From Sipunculus nudus (Eukaryota > Annelida > Sipuncula > Golfingiida > Sipunculidae): 64,000 bases of DNA. The stretch covers positions 3,490,019-3,554,018 of the forward strand of contig CM049306.1 in the NCBI GenBank assembly GCA_026874595.1. Direction: 5' to 3'. Shown here piece by piece: positions 38,401 through 50,400 of the stretch (the first letter of the stretch is position 1; every line of letters begins with the position of its first letter). Made by a program: the position numbers and the translations under genes. The notes beneath the pieces were generated by a model that was not told the DNA's origin, did not search any database, and saw only the letters and a program-made list of their open reading frames with translations.

Positions 38401-41400
38401 ACTCAGATCTAAAGGCATCAAGAGATCAGTAAGTCCTCATCAAATTACTATTGTACACAGGTCTAAAGGCATCAAGAGATCAGTAAGTCCTCATTAAATT
38501 ACTGCTGTACTCAGGTCTAAAGGCACCAAGAGATCAGGAAGTCCTCATCAAATTACTATTGTACACAGGTCTAAAGGCACCAAGAGATCAGTAAGTCCTC
38601 ATCAAATTACTGTTGTACTCAGGTCTAAAGGCACCAAGAGATCAGTAAGTCCTCATTAAATTACTGCTGTACTCAAGTCTAAAGGCACCAATAGATCAGT
38701 AAGTCCTCATCAAATTACTGCTGTACTCAGGTCTAAAGGCACCAAGAGATCAGTGAGTCCTCATCAAGTTACTGCTGTACTCAGGTCTAAAGGCACCATG
38801 AGATCAGTAAGTCCTCATCAAATTACTGCCATACTCAGGTCAAAAGGCACCAAGAGGTCAGTAAGTCCTCATCAAGTTACTGCTGTACTCAGATCTAAAG
38901 GCACCATGAGATCAGTAAGTCCTCATCAAATTATGGCTGTACTCAGGTCTAAAGGCACCAAGAGATCAGTAAGTCCTCATCAAATTATGGCTGTACTCAG
39001 GTCTAAAGGCACCAAGAGATCAGTAAGTCCTCATCAAATTACTGCTGTACTCAGGTCTAAAGGCACCATGAGATCAGTAAGTCCTCATCAAATTACTGCC
39101 ATACTCAGGTCTAAAGGCACCAAGAGATCAGTAAGTCCTCATCAAGTTACTGCTGTACTCAGGTCTAAAGGCACCATGAGATCAGTAAGTCCTCATTAAA
39201 TTACTGCCATACTCAGGTCAAAAGGCACCAAGAGATCAGTAAGTCCTCATCAAGTTACTGCTGTACTCAGATCTAAAGGCACCAAGAGATCAGTAAGTCC
39301 TCATCAAATTATGGCTGTACTCAGGTCTAAAGGCACCAAGAGATCAGTAAGTCCTCATCAAATTATGGCTGTACTCAGGTCTAAAGGCACCAAGAGATCA
39401 GTAAGTCCTCATCAAATTATGGCTGTACTCAGGTCTAAAGGCATCAAGAGATCAGTAAGTCCTCATTAAATTATGACTGTACTCAGGTCTAAAGGCACCA
39501 AGAGATCAGTAAGTCCTCATCAAATTACTGCTGTACTCAGGTCTAAAGGCAGCAAGAGATCAGTAAGTCCTCATTAAATTATGGCTTTACTCAAGTCTAA
39601 AGGCACCAAGAGATCAGTAAGTCCTCATCAAATTACTGCTGTACTCAGGTCTAAAGGCATCAAGAGATCAGTAAGTTCTCATTAAATTATGGCTGTACTC
39701 AGGTCTAAAGGCATCAAGAGATCAGTAAGTCCTCATTAAATTACTGCTGTACTCAGGTCTAAAGGCATCAAGAGATCAGTAAGTCCTAATCAAACTAATG
39801 ATCTGTTCTGGTGTTATAATTCATAAATGGGGTCACAAAACTTCACATACTAATGTATCAGTGATGTCCACAAAAAAGTTAATAGGTAATCCAGCTATGA
39901 ATCCACTGCAAGAGCTCATATGAAATAATTTGATTGGTTTATATGATACATTAGGCATGACTGCCTTTACCACATTCTTAAAAGTTTAAAACCTAAAAAC
40001 AATTAATTTTTTAGTAACGCATTTCCTAAATTATTTTTCCTTTGAGTACTTGAATTGTTTAATGCTTTATCTTTGCAACCTCTTGTGTAGATCTGTATTA
40101 ATCTCCTCAGTGCAGCAGTCAGGATGGCAGTAATTAATGAATCACATTGTTACATTTTGTATTTGGAGTTTCGGTCCTGTTATGACAAATTTTATTTCCA
40201 TTTAACAGCGTATTGGCAGTCTGAAGAGAAGACTGAGCACAAAGCTGGATTTAAGGTGAGATCTGCAATCAGAATGTAGTGACTTTTAGTGATTTTTGAA
40301 ATACATGACTAAAATACAAACAGGAGACTGGTTTAAAATGCAGCATTTAATTTGACAGGATATGGTTAGTAGCAACTAGAGTTATAGTCAAAATGAGCAT
40401 TTAAAAAAATTAAAATGTAACAGAAGATAAAATTTGGAACATTACCTGAGTCTGATGAACCATTCATTTTAAAACAGTCAGTGTTTTTTCTAAAGGAAGT
40501 TTAAACAGTGACATGCAGGCCTCTTGAGTCCTGTAATAAAATAAAAAAAAACTGATATTACAGCTTGAATTTAGAATATGTAGGCATTTATATGTTGTTA
40601 AAACACAGTTTAGGCTGTGAGTGGAGTGGAAGTCCTTCGTTTCATACTTAATAATTAAAGTGAATTCTAAAATGGTTCCAGCATTGATCAACTTGTTTCA
40701 GAAAATATGCTTTACAATGTGAGGAACATGCTGTGATTTACAGTCTGAGTAACAGACTGTTTTACAGTTTGGATGACTACTATGTTTTACAGTTTGGATA
40801 ACATACTGTGTTTTATAGTTTGGGTAACATACTGTGTTTCACAGTTTGGATAACATACTGTGTTTTACAGTCTGGATAACATACTGTGTTTTACAGTCTG
40901 GATAATAAACTGAGTTTTACAGTTTGGATAACATACTGTGTTTTACAGTCTGGATAACATACTGTGTTTTACAGTCTGGATAACATACTGTGTTTTACAG
41001 TATGGATAACATACTGTGTTTTACAGTATGGATAACATACTGTGTTTTACAGTTTGGATAACATACTGTGTTTTACAGTCTGGATAACATACTGTGTTTT
41101 ACAGTCTGGATAACATACTGTGTTTTACAGTCTGGATAACATACTGTGTTTTACAGTCTGGATAACATACTGTGTTTTACAGTTTGGATAACATACCGTG
41201 TTTTACAGTTTGGATAACATACTGTGTTTTACAGTCTGGATAACATACTGTGTTTTACAGTCTGGATAACATACTGTGTTTTACAGTGAAGTGTTAGGAG
41301 CCATGCAGGACCAGGATGCTGGTGTTCCCCTCGAGACACATAAAGTTGATGGAGTGGAACACGTGGGATGTTTTACTGGTAGGTAAATAGGATTTTTCTC

Positions 41401-44400
41401 CAAACATCATCTTCATATTTACTTAGCTTTTATGTGGTGTTTTCACATTTAACAGCATAATGATCTCTCATCAAGGCACATTGTTTATGAGAAACAAAAT
41501 GCATTGAATTCAATTGGTTGAGATGTCTTCATTGGCCTGCACACAAGTTACAAGGAAGCCTTGTCCCCCTTTCATCAGATGCTGCTGCCCTCTTGTGGTG
41601 ATTGTGATTATTAATTTTTGTGTTGCTAGGTAAGCAGGTGATCAGCTGGTTACAGCACTGGAGTTTTGTGATGGACCGGGAGGAGGGGATTAAGCTGACT
41701 CAGATGCTACTGAAGTTGGCCCACATCATCCCCATCCATGTCAAGTCAAAAACAACAGGAGACATGTCACCAGATGCTGTCAAGATGACATTTGTAGATT
41801 CTGACAATGCTGTCTACAGGTTTGTAAGTATCACAGTGAAACAGGGGATCTTAATACTGTGGTTGACTTTATATTATCAATGGTATTTTATCAATGCTTA
41901 TGGCATGGAAAGAACATCAGATCTTTTATATTTTCTGTCAATAATGAAAAATAAAACTGCCACCTTGTGTCGTTGTGTCAAATAGTTAAGCTTTTTAAAG
42001 TCCCATAATTGTTATGGTATTATCCTCTGTCAAGGTTCTTTCATGGAATGATTTTTGAAACACTGAAAGGGAAAAACTCAAAACCTAACCTTTAAAATGA
42101 CGCCACCCACAGAGGGTGCAGCTTTGCAAGGTCAGATTTAAATCCAGATTACATCCAGATTTGTTTAAATATAAATTGCCTCAAACTCACATTTCATAAC
42201 ACCATTTATGAATTAAAAGCTGAACTATCTGGTTAATAATCAATGATAAAGTGGCAGTTATTAATTCATAAATTTTATGAGAATTATTTAGCACAAAACT
42301 GGAAACCCCAAGTCTCTTTGAAGTTTTTTCCTTTAATATTTTGTAGTCATCATTGACATTAAGTCCATCTGTCCATGACAGCATCTTTGAGAACAGCAGC
42401 AGTGAGTCGAGCAGCGAGAGCAGCGAGGGTGAACAGTCTGAGGAGGAAAAGCCGAAGTCAAACAAAGTCAAAGGTGGCCGCACAGTCAAAGAGGGCTTCC
42501 TGCTCAAACGGGTATAATACATTAAACAGCAAGCAGTTTAACACAATAACAACCATCAATGATTATTATAAAATTAATTTAATTATTAAAAACCTAACTG
42601 AAGCTCACAGTGTCTGTGTCATCCTAATTTCTCTATTCAGCATGCATATACAGGTGTATGTCTCACATTTTACCTTTGTTAAGAACATATTACCATCAGG
42701 CCATACATTTATAATATTTACTAGATATTAATTGAAGACTTTAGAATTTAATTTCAAATTAAATCTTTTTGATTGTTAATTTTAATTAATAAATGAGTAC
42801 TTAGTTAAGCAGCCTTGACAGTGTATTGACAGAATTACTCTTGCTTTTCAGGGATATTTAAGAAAACAATGGAAGAGTCGTAGAGTGATCCTGAGAGAAA
42901 GTCCTGCAACTATAGAATATTATAGCATATCAAAGGTACCGTAAAATCTCCACTTAAAACCGCGGTTTAATCAAGAAATTCAAAATCTTGAAATCAGGTT
43001 GATTTCCTGAAAGCACTGTGCAATTTATACTAGAAGGGTTTCCTTAATATCTTCTTGACAGACATCGTTTTGGGGCCGGCGAGTGGGCGATAATATTGCA
43101 ACTTTCGAAGGCCGTTCTTAGCAGCAGTCTAGCATGCATGGGAGCCGTCTAAATGTATTATTTACGATTATTTGTTATTTATAAATTAAATATTGCTGAT
43201 TAGTTTTCGTGTGATATATAACTTGTTATAAAATTTTGGTAATTTTCACCAAATAATACGTTTACAACAACTCTGCTGTAACACACAGCGTCCCACTTCG
43301 TTGGGCACGGTCAAGCAAAATTGAAATAAAAGCCTACTTTAAACCCATTTGCGGCATTATTTAGCAATGATCATTTGTTTAAAACGTAAAATGAATAAAA
43401 AGCTGACATCGTAAGGAGTCACACAATGGCAGACGATCGTTTTAAAATCAAGTTTGAGTGCTGCCATGTGCTGAAACGCCCCGGTATTCTGCTAAGAATA
43501 TTTTGAACGGCTGTATGCGGTGGGTGGTAAACAGAACAGCCACCTATTCCGTCCCAGCGTGCCTTGCGTCAACACTGCCTTGACAAAATGGCTCCCCACA
43601 CGGAAACTTTCTTCAGGAAAAAAAACTTGCTTACCCCGACTGGCCACTTTAATTTTACCTTAAAATTACTCGTTATCAAGCGTCATGTTTCCTATACGTG
43701 CGTATCTCGACAAGGTAACTTCAATTTCTTTGATATTTAGTTAAGCTGACCAGCGATGTTTTCAAACGCGCCAGCAAATTGTGACATGGAGCGATGTCAA
43801 CGTACGATGTGACGATGATAATACCGAAGTAACCAGTATGAAAATGATTTGAATCTTCCGAGTAATTCCAGAAAATGGTATTTTCATCAAAAATTTTAGA
43901 ATTAAAATATACAGTGACTTGAAATAGATCAGCAGAATATTTTTTCCAAAATATAATGACAAATCAGTAGCAAACAAGAATACGACACGGAATATAAAAT
44001 CTGTATAAACAGGCAGAGGTTCACCGGCCCTTGCGTCTTCCCAAACTTCATGCTTGAGTGACCCTGCAAAAAAGTGTTATGATGTGTTTAAATAAAATGC
44101 CCAAGGAATTTAAAAGTGGACAGGAATGGCCGAGTCGCAACCTACGCGTGTTCATTTCTAGATGATAGCTTGATTGTGTCTTTTGTCAAATCATTCCGTA
44201 GCGAAAGTTGGTGCGGTTTTAAAGGGGGGTTCTTAGTATTTGAGCCCCTCGCGATGTCTCGCCTGGATTTTCGGCGAAGTCTGGGTGCTGTTTTAATCGG
44301 AAGTGCGGTTTTAAGTGGAGATTTTACGGTAGGCATGTACTATAGAATATTACAGCATATCAAAGGTAGGCATGTACTACAGAATAATACAGCATATCAA

Positions 44401-47400
44401 AGGTAGGCGTGTACTTTAGTATATTACAGCATATCAAAGGTAGGCATGTACCATAGAATAATACAGCATATCAAAGGTAGGCATTTTCTATAGAATATTA
44501 CAGCATATCAAAGGTAGGCGTGTACTGTAGAATATTACAGCATATCAAAGATAGGCATGTACTGTAGAATATTACAGCATATCAAAGGTAGGTAAGTACT
44601 ATAGAATAATACAGCATATCATAGGTAGGCGTGTACTATAGAATATTACAGCATATCAAAGGTAGACGTGTACTATAGAATATTACAGCATATCAAAGGT
44701 AGGCGTGTACTATAGAATATTACAGCATATCAAAGGTAGGCGTGTACTATAGAATATTACAGCATATCAAAGGTAGGCGTGTACCATAGAATATTACAGC
44801 ATATCAAAGGTAGGCATGTACTATAGAATATTACAGCATATCAAAGGTAGGCGTGTACTGTAGAATATTATAGCATATCAAAGATAGGCGTGTACTATAG
44901 AATATTACAGCATATCAAAGGTAGGCATGTACTATAGAATATAACAGCATATCAAAGGTAGGCGTGTACTATAGAATATTACAGCATATCAAAGGTAGGC
45001 CTGTACTATAGAATAATACAGCATATCAAAGGTAGGCATGTACTATAGAATATGACAGCATGTCAAACTTAAATTCTGCACTGTTTGCTCAGGGGAGCAC
45101 CGTTTCCTTGTGTGTCACTGTAGTGGTGCAAGTATACTTTAACAAACATATATATGAGCTTTACTTTGTCTGATTATGTTTATTGATGAAATCAGATCAT
45201 GTCTTCAGTGGATAATAAATCCTGATAATGACTTAATATATTTCAGTTTGATAAATTTTATTTGAAAAAAAAACGAAGATAATTAAATGGGAAAGATTTA
45301 TGTAAATGTACTTAATTTTAATATTTAGTCATTTATGTGGAACCCATGTTACAAACAATCACTCAACAAGTGCAAACAATAAGTTTGGTCAATATGGGCA
45401 TGTCAGTGGAAAGGGGCAGCATAATGACTTGTGCATAATGAAGTCTAGTGGATATGATTCTGTATGAGTTTATAATGGATGGATTTACCTGTAAGTGTAC
45501 ACCCAGTATGAGTTCATAATGGAGGGATTTACCTGTAAGTGTACACCCAGTATGAGTTTATAATAGATGAATTTACCTGTAAGTGTACACCCAGTATGAG
45601 TTTATAATGGATGGATTTACCTGTAAGTGTACACCCATTATGAGTTCATAATGGAGGGATTTACCTGTAAGTGTACACCCAGTATGAGTTTATAAAGGAT
45701 GGATTTACCTGTGAGTGTACACCCAGTATGAGTTTATAATGGATGGATTTACCTGTAAGTGTACACCCATTATCAGTTAATAATTGCTGGATTTACCTGT
45801 AAGTGAACACCCAGTATGAGTTTATAATGGATGGATTTACCTGTAAGTGTACACCCAGTTAGAGTTTATAATGGATGGATTTACCTGTAAGTGTACAACC
45901 AGTATGAGTTTATAATGGATGGATTTACCTGTAAGTGTACACCCAGTATGAGTTTATAATGGAGGGATTTACCTGTAAGTGAACACCCAGTATGAGTTTA
46001 TAATGGATGGATTTACCTGTAAGTGTACACCAAGTATGAGTTTATAATGGATGGAATTACCTGTAAGTGTACACCCAGTATGAGTTTATAATGGATGGAT
46101 TTACCTGTAAGTGTACAACCAGTATGAGTTTATAATGGATGGATTTACCTGTAAGTGAACACCCAGTATGAGTTTATAATGGATGGATTTACCTGTAAGT
46201 GAACACCCAGTATGAGTTTATAATGGATGGATTTACCTGTAAGTGTACACCAAGTATGAGTTTATAATGGATGGAATTACCTGTAAGTGTACACCCAGTA
46301 TGAGTTTATAATGGAGGGATTTACCTGTAAGTGTACACCCAGTATGAGTTTATAATGGATGGATTTACCTGTAAGTGTACAACCAGTATGAGTTTATAAT
46401 GGATGGATTTACCTGTAAGTGTACACCCAGTATGAGTTTATAATGGATGGATTCACTGTAAGTGTACCACCAGTATGAGTTTATAACGGATGAATTTACC
46501 TGTAAGTGAACACCCAGTATGAGTTTATAATGGAGAGATTCACCTGTAAGTGTACACCCAGTATGAGTTTATAATGGATGGATTTACCTGTAAGTGTACA
46601 CCCAGTTTGAGTTCATAATGGAGGGATTTACCTGTAAGTGTACACCCAGTATGAGTTTATAATGGATGGATTTACCTGTAAGTGTACAACCAGTATGAGT
46701 TTATAATGGATGGATTTACCTGTAAGTGTACACCCAGTATGAGTTCATAATGGAGGGATTTACCTGTAAGTGTACACCCAGTATGAGTTTATAATGGATG
46801 GATTTACCTGTAAGTGTACAACCAGTATGAGTTTATAATGGAGAGATTCACCTGTAAGTGTACCACCAGTATGAGTTTATAATGGATGGATTTACCTGTA
46901 AGTGTACACCCAGTATGAGTTCATAATGGAGGGATTTACCTGTAAGTGTACACCCAGTATGAGTTTATATTGGATGGATTTACCTGTAAGTGTACAACCA
47001 GTATGAGTTTATAATGGATGGATTTACCTGTAAGTGTACACCCAGTATGAGTTTATAATGGAGAGATTCACCTGTAAGTGTATGACCAGTATGAGTTTAT
47101 AATGGATGAATTTACCTGTAAGTGAACACCCAGTATGAGTTTATAATGGAGAGATTCACCTGTAAGTGTATGACCAGTATGAGTTTATAATGGAGGGATT
47201 TACCTGTAAGTGTACACCCAGTATGAGTTCATAATGGAGGGATTTACCTGTAAGTGTACACCCAGTATGAGTTTATATTGGATGGATTTACCTGTAAGTG
47301 TACAACCAGTATGAGTTTATAATGGATGGATTTACCTGTAAGTGTACACCCAGTATGAGTTTATATTGGATGGATTCACTCTAAGTGTACCACCAGTATG

Positions 47401-50400
47401 AGTTTATAATGGATGAATTTACCTGTAAGTGAACACCCAGTATGAGTTTATAATGGAGAGATTCACCTGTAAGTGTATGACCAGTATGAGTTTATAATGG
47501 AGGGATTTACCTGTGAGTGAACACCCAGTATGAGTTTATAATGGAGGGATTTACCTGTAAGTGAACACCCAGTATGAGTTTATAATGGATGGATTTACCT
47601 TTAAGTGTACACCCAGTATGAGTTTATAATGGAGAGATTCACCTGTAAGTGTATGACCAGTATGAGTTTATAATGGAGGGATTTACCTGTAAGTGAACAC
47701 CCAGTATGAGTTTATAATGGAGGGATTTACCTGTAAGTGAACACCCAGAATGAGTTTATAATGGAGGGATTTACCTGTAAGTGAACACCCAGTATCAGTT
47801 TATACTGGATGGATTTACCTGTAAGTGTACACCCAGTATGAGTTTATAATGGAGAGATTCACCTGTAAGTGTATGACCAGTATGAGTTTATAATGGAGAG
47901 ATTCACCTGTAAGTGTATGACCAGTATGAGTTTATAATGGATGGATTTACCTGTAAGTGTACACCCAGTATGAGTTTATAATGGATGGATTTACCTGTAA
48001 GTGTAAGACCAGTATGAGTTTATAATGGATGAATTTACCTGTAAGTGAACACCCAGTATGAGTTTATAATGGAGAGATTCACCTGTAAGTGTATGACCAG
48101 TATGAGTTAAAAATGGAGGGATTTACCTGTAAGTGAACACCCAGTATGAGTTTATAATGGAGGGATTTACCTGTAAGTGAACACCCAGTATGAGTTTATA
48201 ATGGAGGGATTTACCTGTAAGTGAACACCCAGTATGAGTTTATAATGGAGGGATTTACCTGTAAGTGTACACCCAGTATGAGTTTTTATGCCCCTGCCAC
48301 AAAGTGGCTGGGGCATATAGTTTTACCCAAGTCCGTCCTTCCGTCATTCCGAAATCAAACAGTTGTACAGACTTTTTTTCGCAATGCCTGCAGATATTGG
48401 CCTGATTTTTGGTGTGTGGGTAGATAATGACCAGTTACAGATCGAGTTCGTGTTTCGTCCCGGTTGACCTACTTTTGACGGTTTTACGGCTCCTAAACTT
48501 AGAAAATTTCATGAAAAATAAATTTTCATGACAAATGCACATGTACGGATTTTTTTTCGCAATGCCGGCAGATATTGGCCTGATTTTTGGTGTGTGGGCA
48601 GATAATGACCATTTACAGATTGAGTTGGCGTTTTGTCTAGGTTGACCTACTTTTGACCATTTTATGGCTCCTAAACTTAGAAAATTTCATGAAAAATAGA
48701 AATTTCCATGACAAATACACATGTACGGACTTTTTTTCACAATGCCTGCAGATATTGGCCTGATTTTTGGTGTGTCGGCAGATAATGACCAGTTACAGAT
48801 CGATTTCAGGTTTCGTCCAGGTTGACCTACTTTTGACCGTTTTACGGCTCGTAAACTTAGAAAATTTCATGAAAAATAGAAATTTTCATAACAAATGCAC
48901 ATGTACGGTTTTTTTTTCGCAATGCCTGCAGATATTGGCCTGATTTTTGGTGTGTCAGCAGATAATGACCAGTTACAGATCGAGTTCACATTTCGTCCCA
49001 GTTGACCTACTTTTGACCATTTTACGGCTCCTAAACTTTAAAAATTTCATAAAAATAGAAATTTTCATGACAATTACACATGTTCGGACTTTTTTTCGCA
49101 ATGCCTGTAGATATTGGCCTGATTTTTGGTTTGTGGGCAGATAATGACCAGTTACAGATCGAGTTCGCTTTTCGTCCTAGTTGACCTACTTTTGACCGTT
49201 TTACGGCTCCTTAACTTAGAAAATTTCATGAAAAATAGAAATTTTCATGACAAATACACATGTACAGACTTTTTTTCGCAATGCCTGCAGATATTGGCCT
49301 GATTTTTGGTATGTGGGCAGATATAGACCAGTTACAGATCAAGTTTGCGTTTCCTCCTGGTTGACCTACTTTTGATTTTTTTACAGCTCCTAAACATAGA
49401 AAATTTCAAGAAAAATACAAATTTTCATGACAAATGTACATGTACAATCGTTTTAGCCCTCAGCTCATAGGCTGATGGGCTATTGTCGTCACCCAAGCTG
49501 TCCATCTGTCCGTCCCTCTGTCTGTCCGTCCGGAGTCTGTCCATCCTGTGTCTGTTAACTTTTACCTTGTGAGCAGGATATATATATCTCTAAAAGGATT
49601 CACCATTGCAATTTTATTTCATCAGTGAATATGTATATCGATAAAATCTCGGTCAAGTTCGAAGATGGGTGACCTTGACCCATTTTTCTACATTTTAGAG
49701 CTGATTATACAAAAACACTCAAAAGCTTATATCTCAGGAACCATATGGTGGATTGTTATGAAACATGGTACATACCTCTCCAATTTAAATTTATAACTGA
49801 TTATCAGCTTTTTCTAATATCCTAGTTTTGCAATGCAGTGCTTACAGATACTGGCCTAATGTTTGGTCTATGGGCGCATAATGACCACTTACAGATCTAG
49901 TTCTCGTTTCGTCCCAGTTGACCTATTTTTGACCATATGACAGATCCTGAACATAGAAAATTTCATGAAAGACAGAAATGCACATGTATGGCCTTTTTTT
50001 CACAATGCCTGCAGATACTGGCCTGATTTTAGGTGTGTTGCTTTATAATGACCCGTTACAGATCGTGTTTGCATTTTACCCTTGTTGACCTACTTCTGAC
50101 CATACGACACCTCCTGAACTTAAAAAATTTTACAAAATTTAACAAATGTTTCTAATTTGCCCCAGGCGGGGGCATTTGTGTCGTTCCGACACATCTAGTT
50201 AATGGATGGATTTACCTGTAAGTGTACACCCAGTATGAGTTTATAATGGATGGATTTACCTGTAATTGTACACCCAGTATGAGTTTATAATGGATGGATT
50301 TACCTGTAAGTGAACACCCAGTATGAGTTTATAATGGAGGGATTTACCTGTAAGTGTACACCCAATCTGAGTTTATAACGGATGCATAAACCTGTAAGTG

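Larger units (their letters stand above)
15231..39793 (+). repeat. 54 bp tandem array, 455 units, each with a 5' splice site
   Basis: The unit reads ATTACTGCTGTACTCAGGTC, then TAAAGGCACCAAGAGATCA, then GTAAGTCCTCATCAA. Its first 39 nt copy the end of exon B and its last 15 nt copy the start of the intron, so each unit carries a GTAAGT donor. The span of 24,563 bp equals 455 x 54 minus 7. I see seven units one base short: six with ATTAGGCTG (about 16636, 17121, 18793, 19276, 26891, 27376) and one at about 17514. Translated in the exon frame a unit gives ITAVLRSKGTKRSVSPHQ. The frame breaks often through CAA to TAA and TCTTAA variants, so the bulk is intronic. Common variants are ACC/ATC and AGA/GGA. 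A few sites lose the donor (GCAAGT, GGAAGT). Confidence 0.97.

Noticed and set aside
15231-39199. Many open frames of SKGTKRSVSPHQ-type peptide repeats as a large repetitive protein gene
   Set aside because: Stops recur in all copies of the array, the starts are internal ATGs of a variant unit, and the unit contains an intron donor. Apart from the first nine copies next to exon B these frames are by-products of a 54 nt period.
15231-39793. CRISPR-like array
   Set aside because: There are no unique spacers: the whole 54 bp unit is repeated, and the locus is an intron of an animal gene.
42187-42522. Minus-strand open frame of 111 residues
   Set aside because: It is the complement of exon F, whose Ser/Glu-rich coding text gives an open antisense frame.
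43762-44406. Possible transposase fragments in the TA-flanked transposon
   Set aside because: Frames are 64-96 residues with no DDE or helix-turn-helix signature. One runs out into the 37 bp array. The element is treated as non-autonomous.
48221-49144. Frames sharing TFFRNACRYWPDFWxVGR
   Set aside because: This peptide is a translation of the ~180 bp tandem monomer of a non-coding element. Other monomers are not open.
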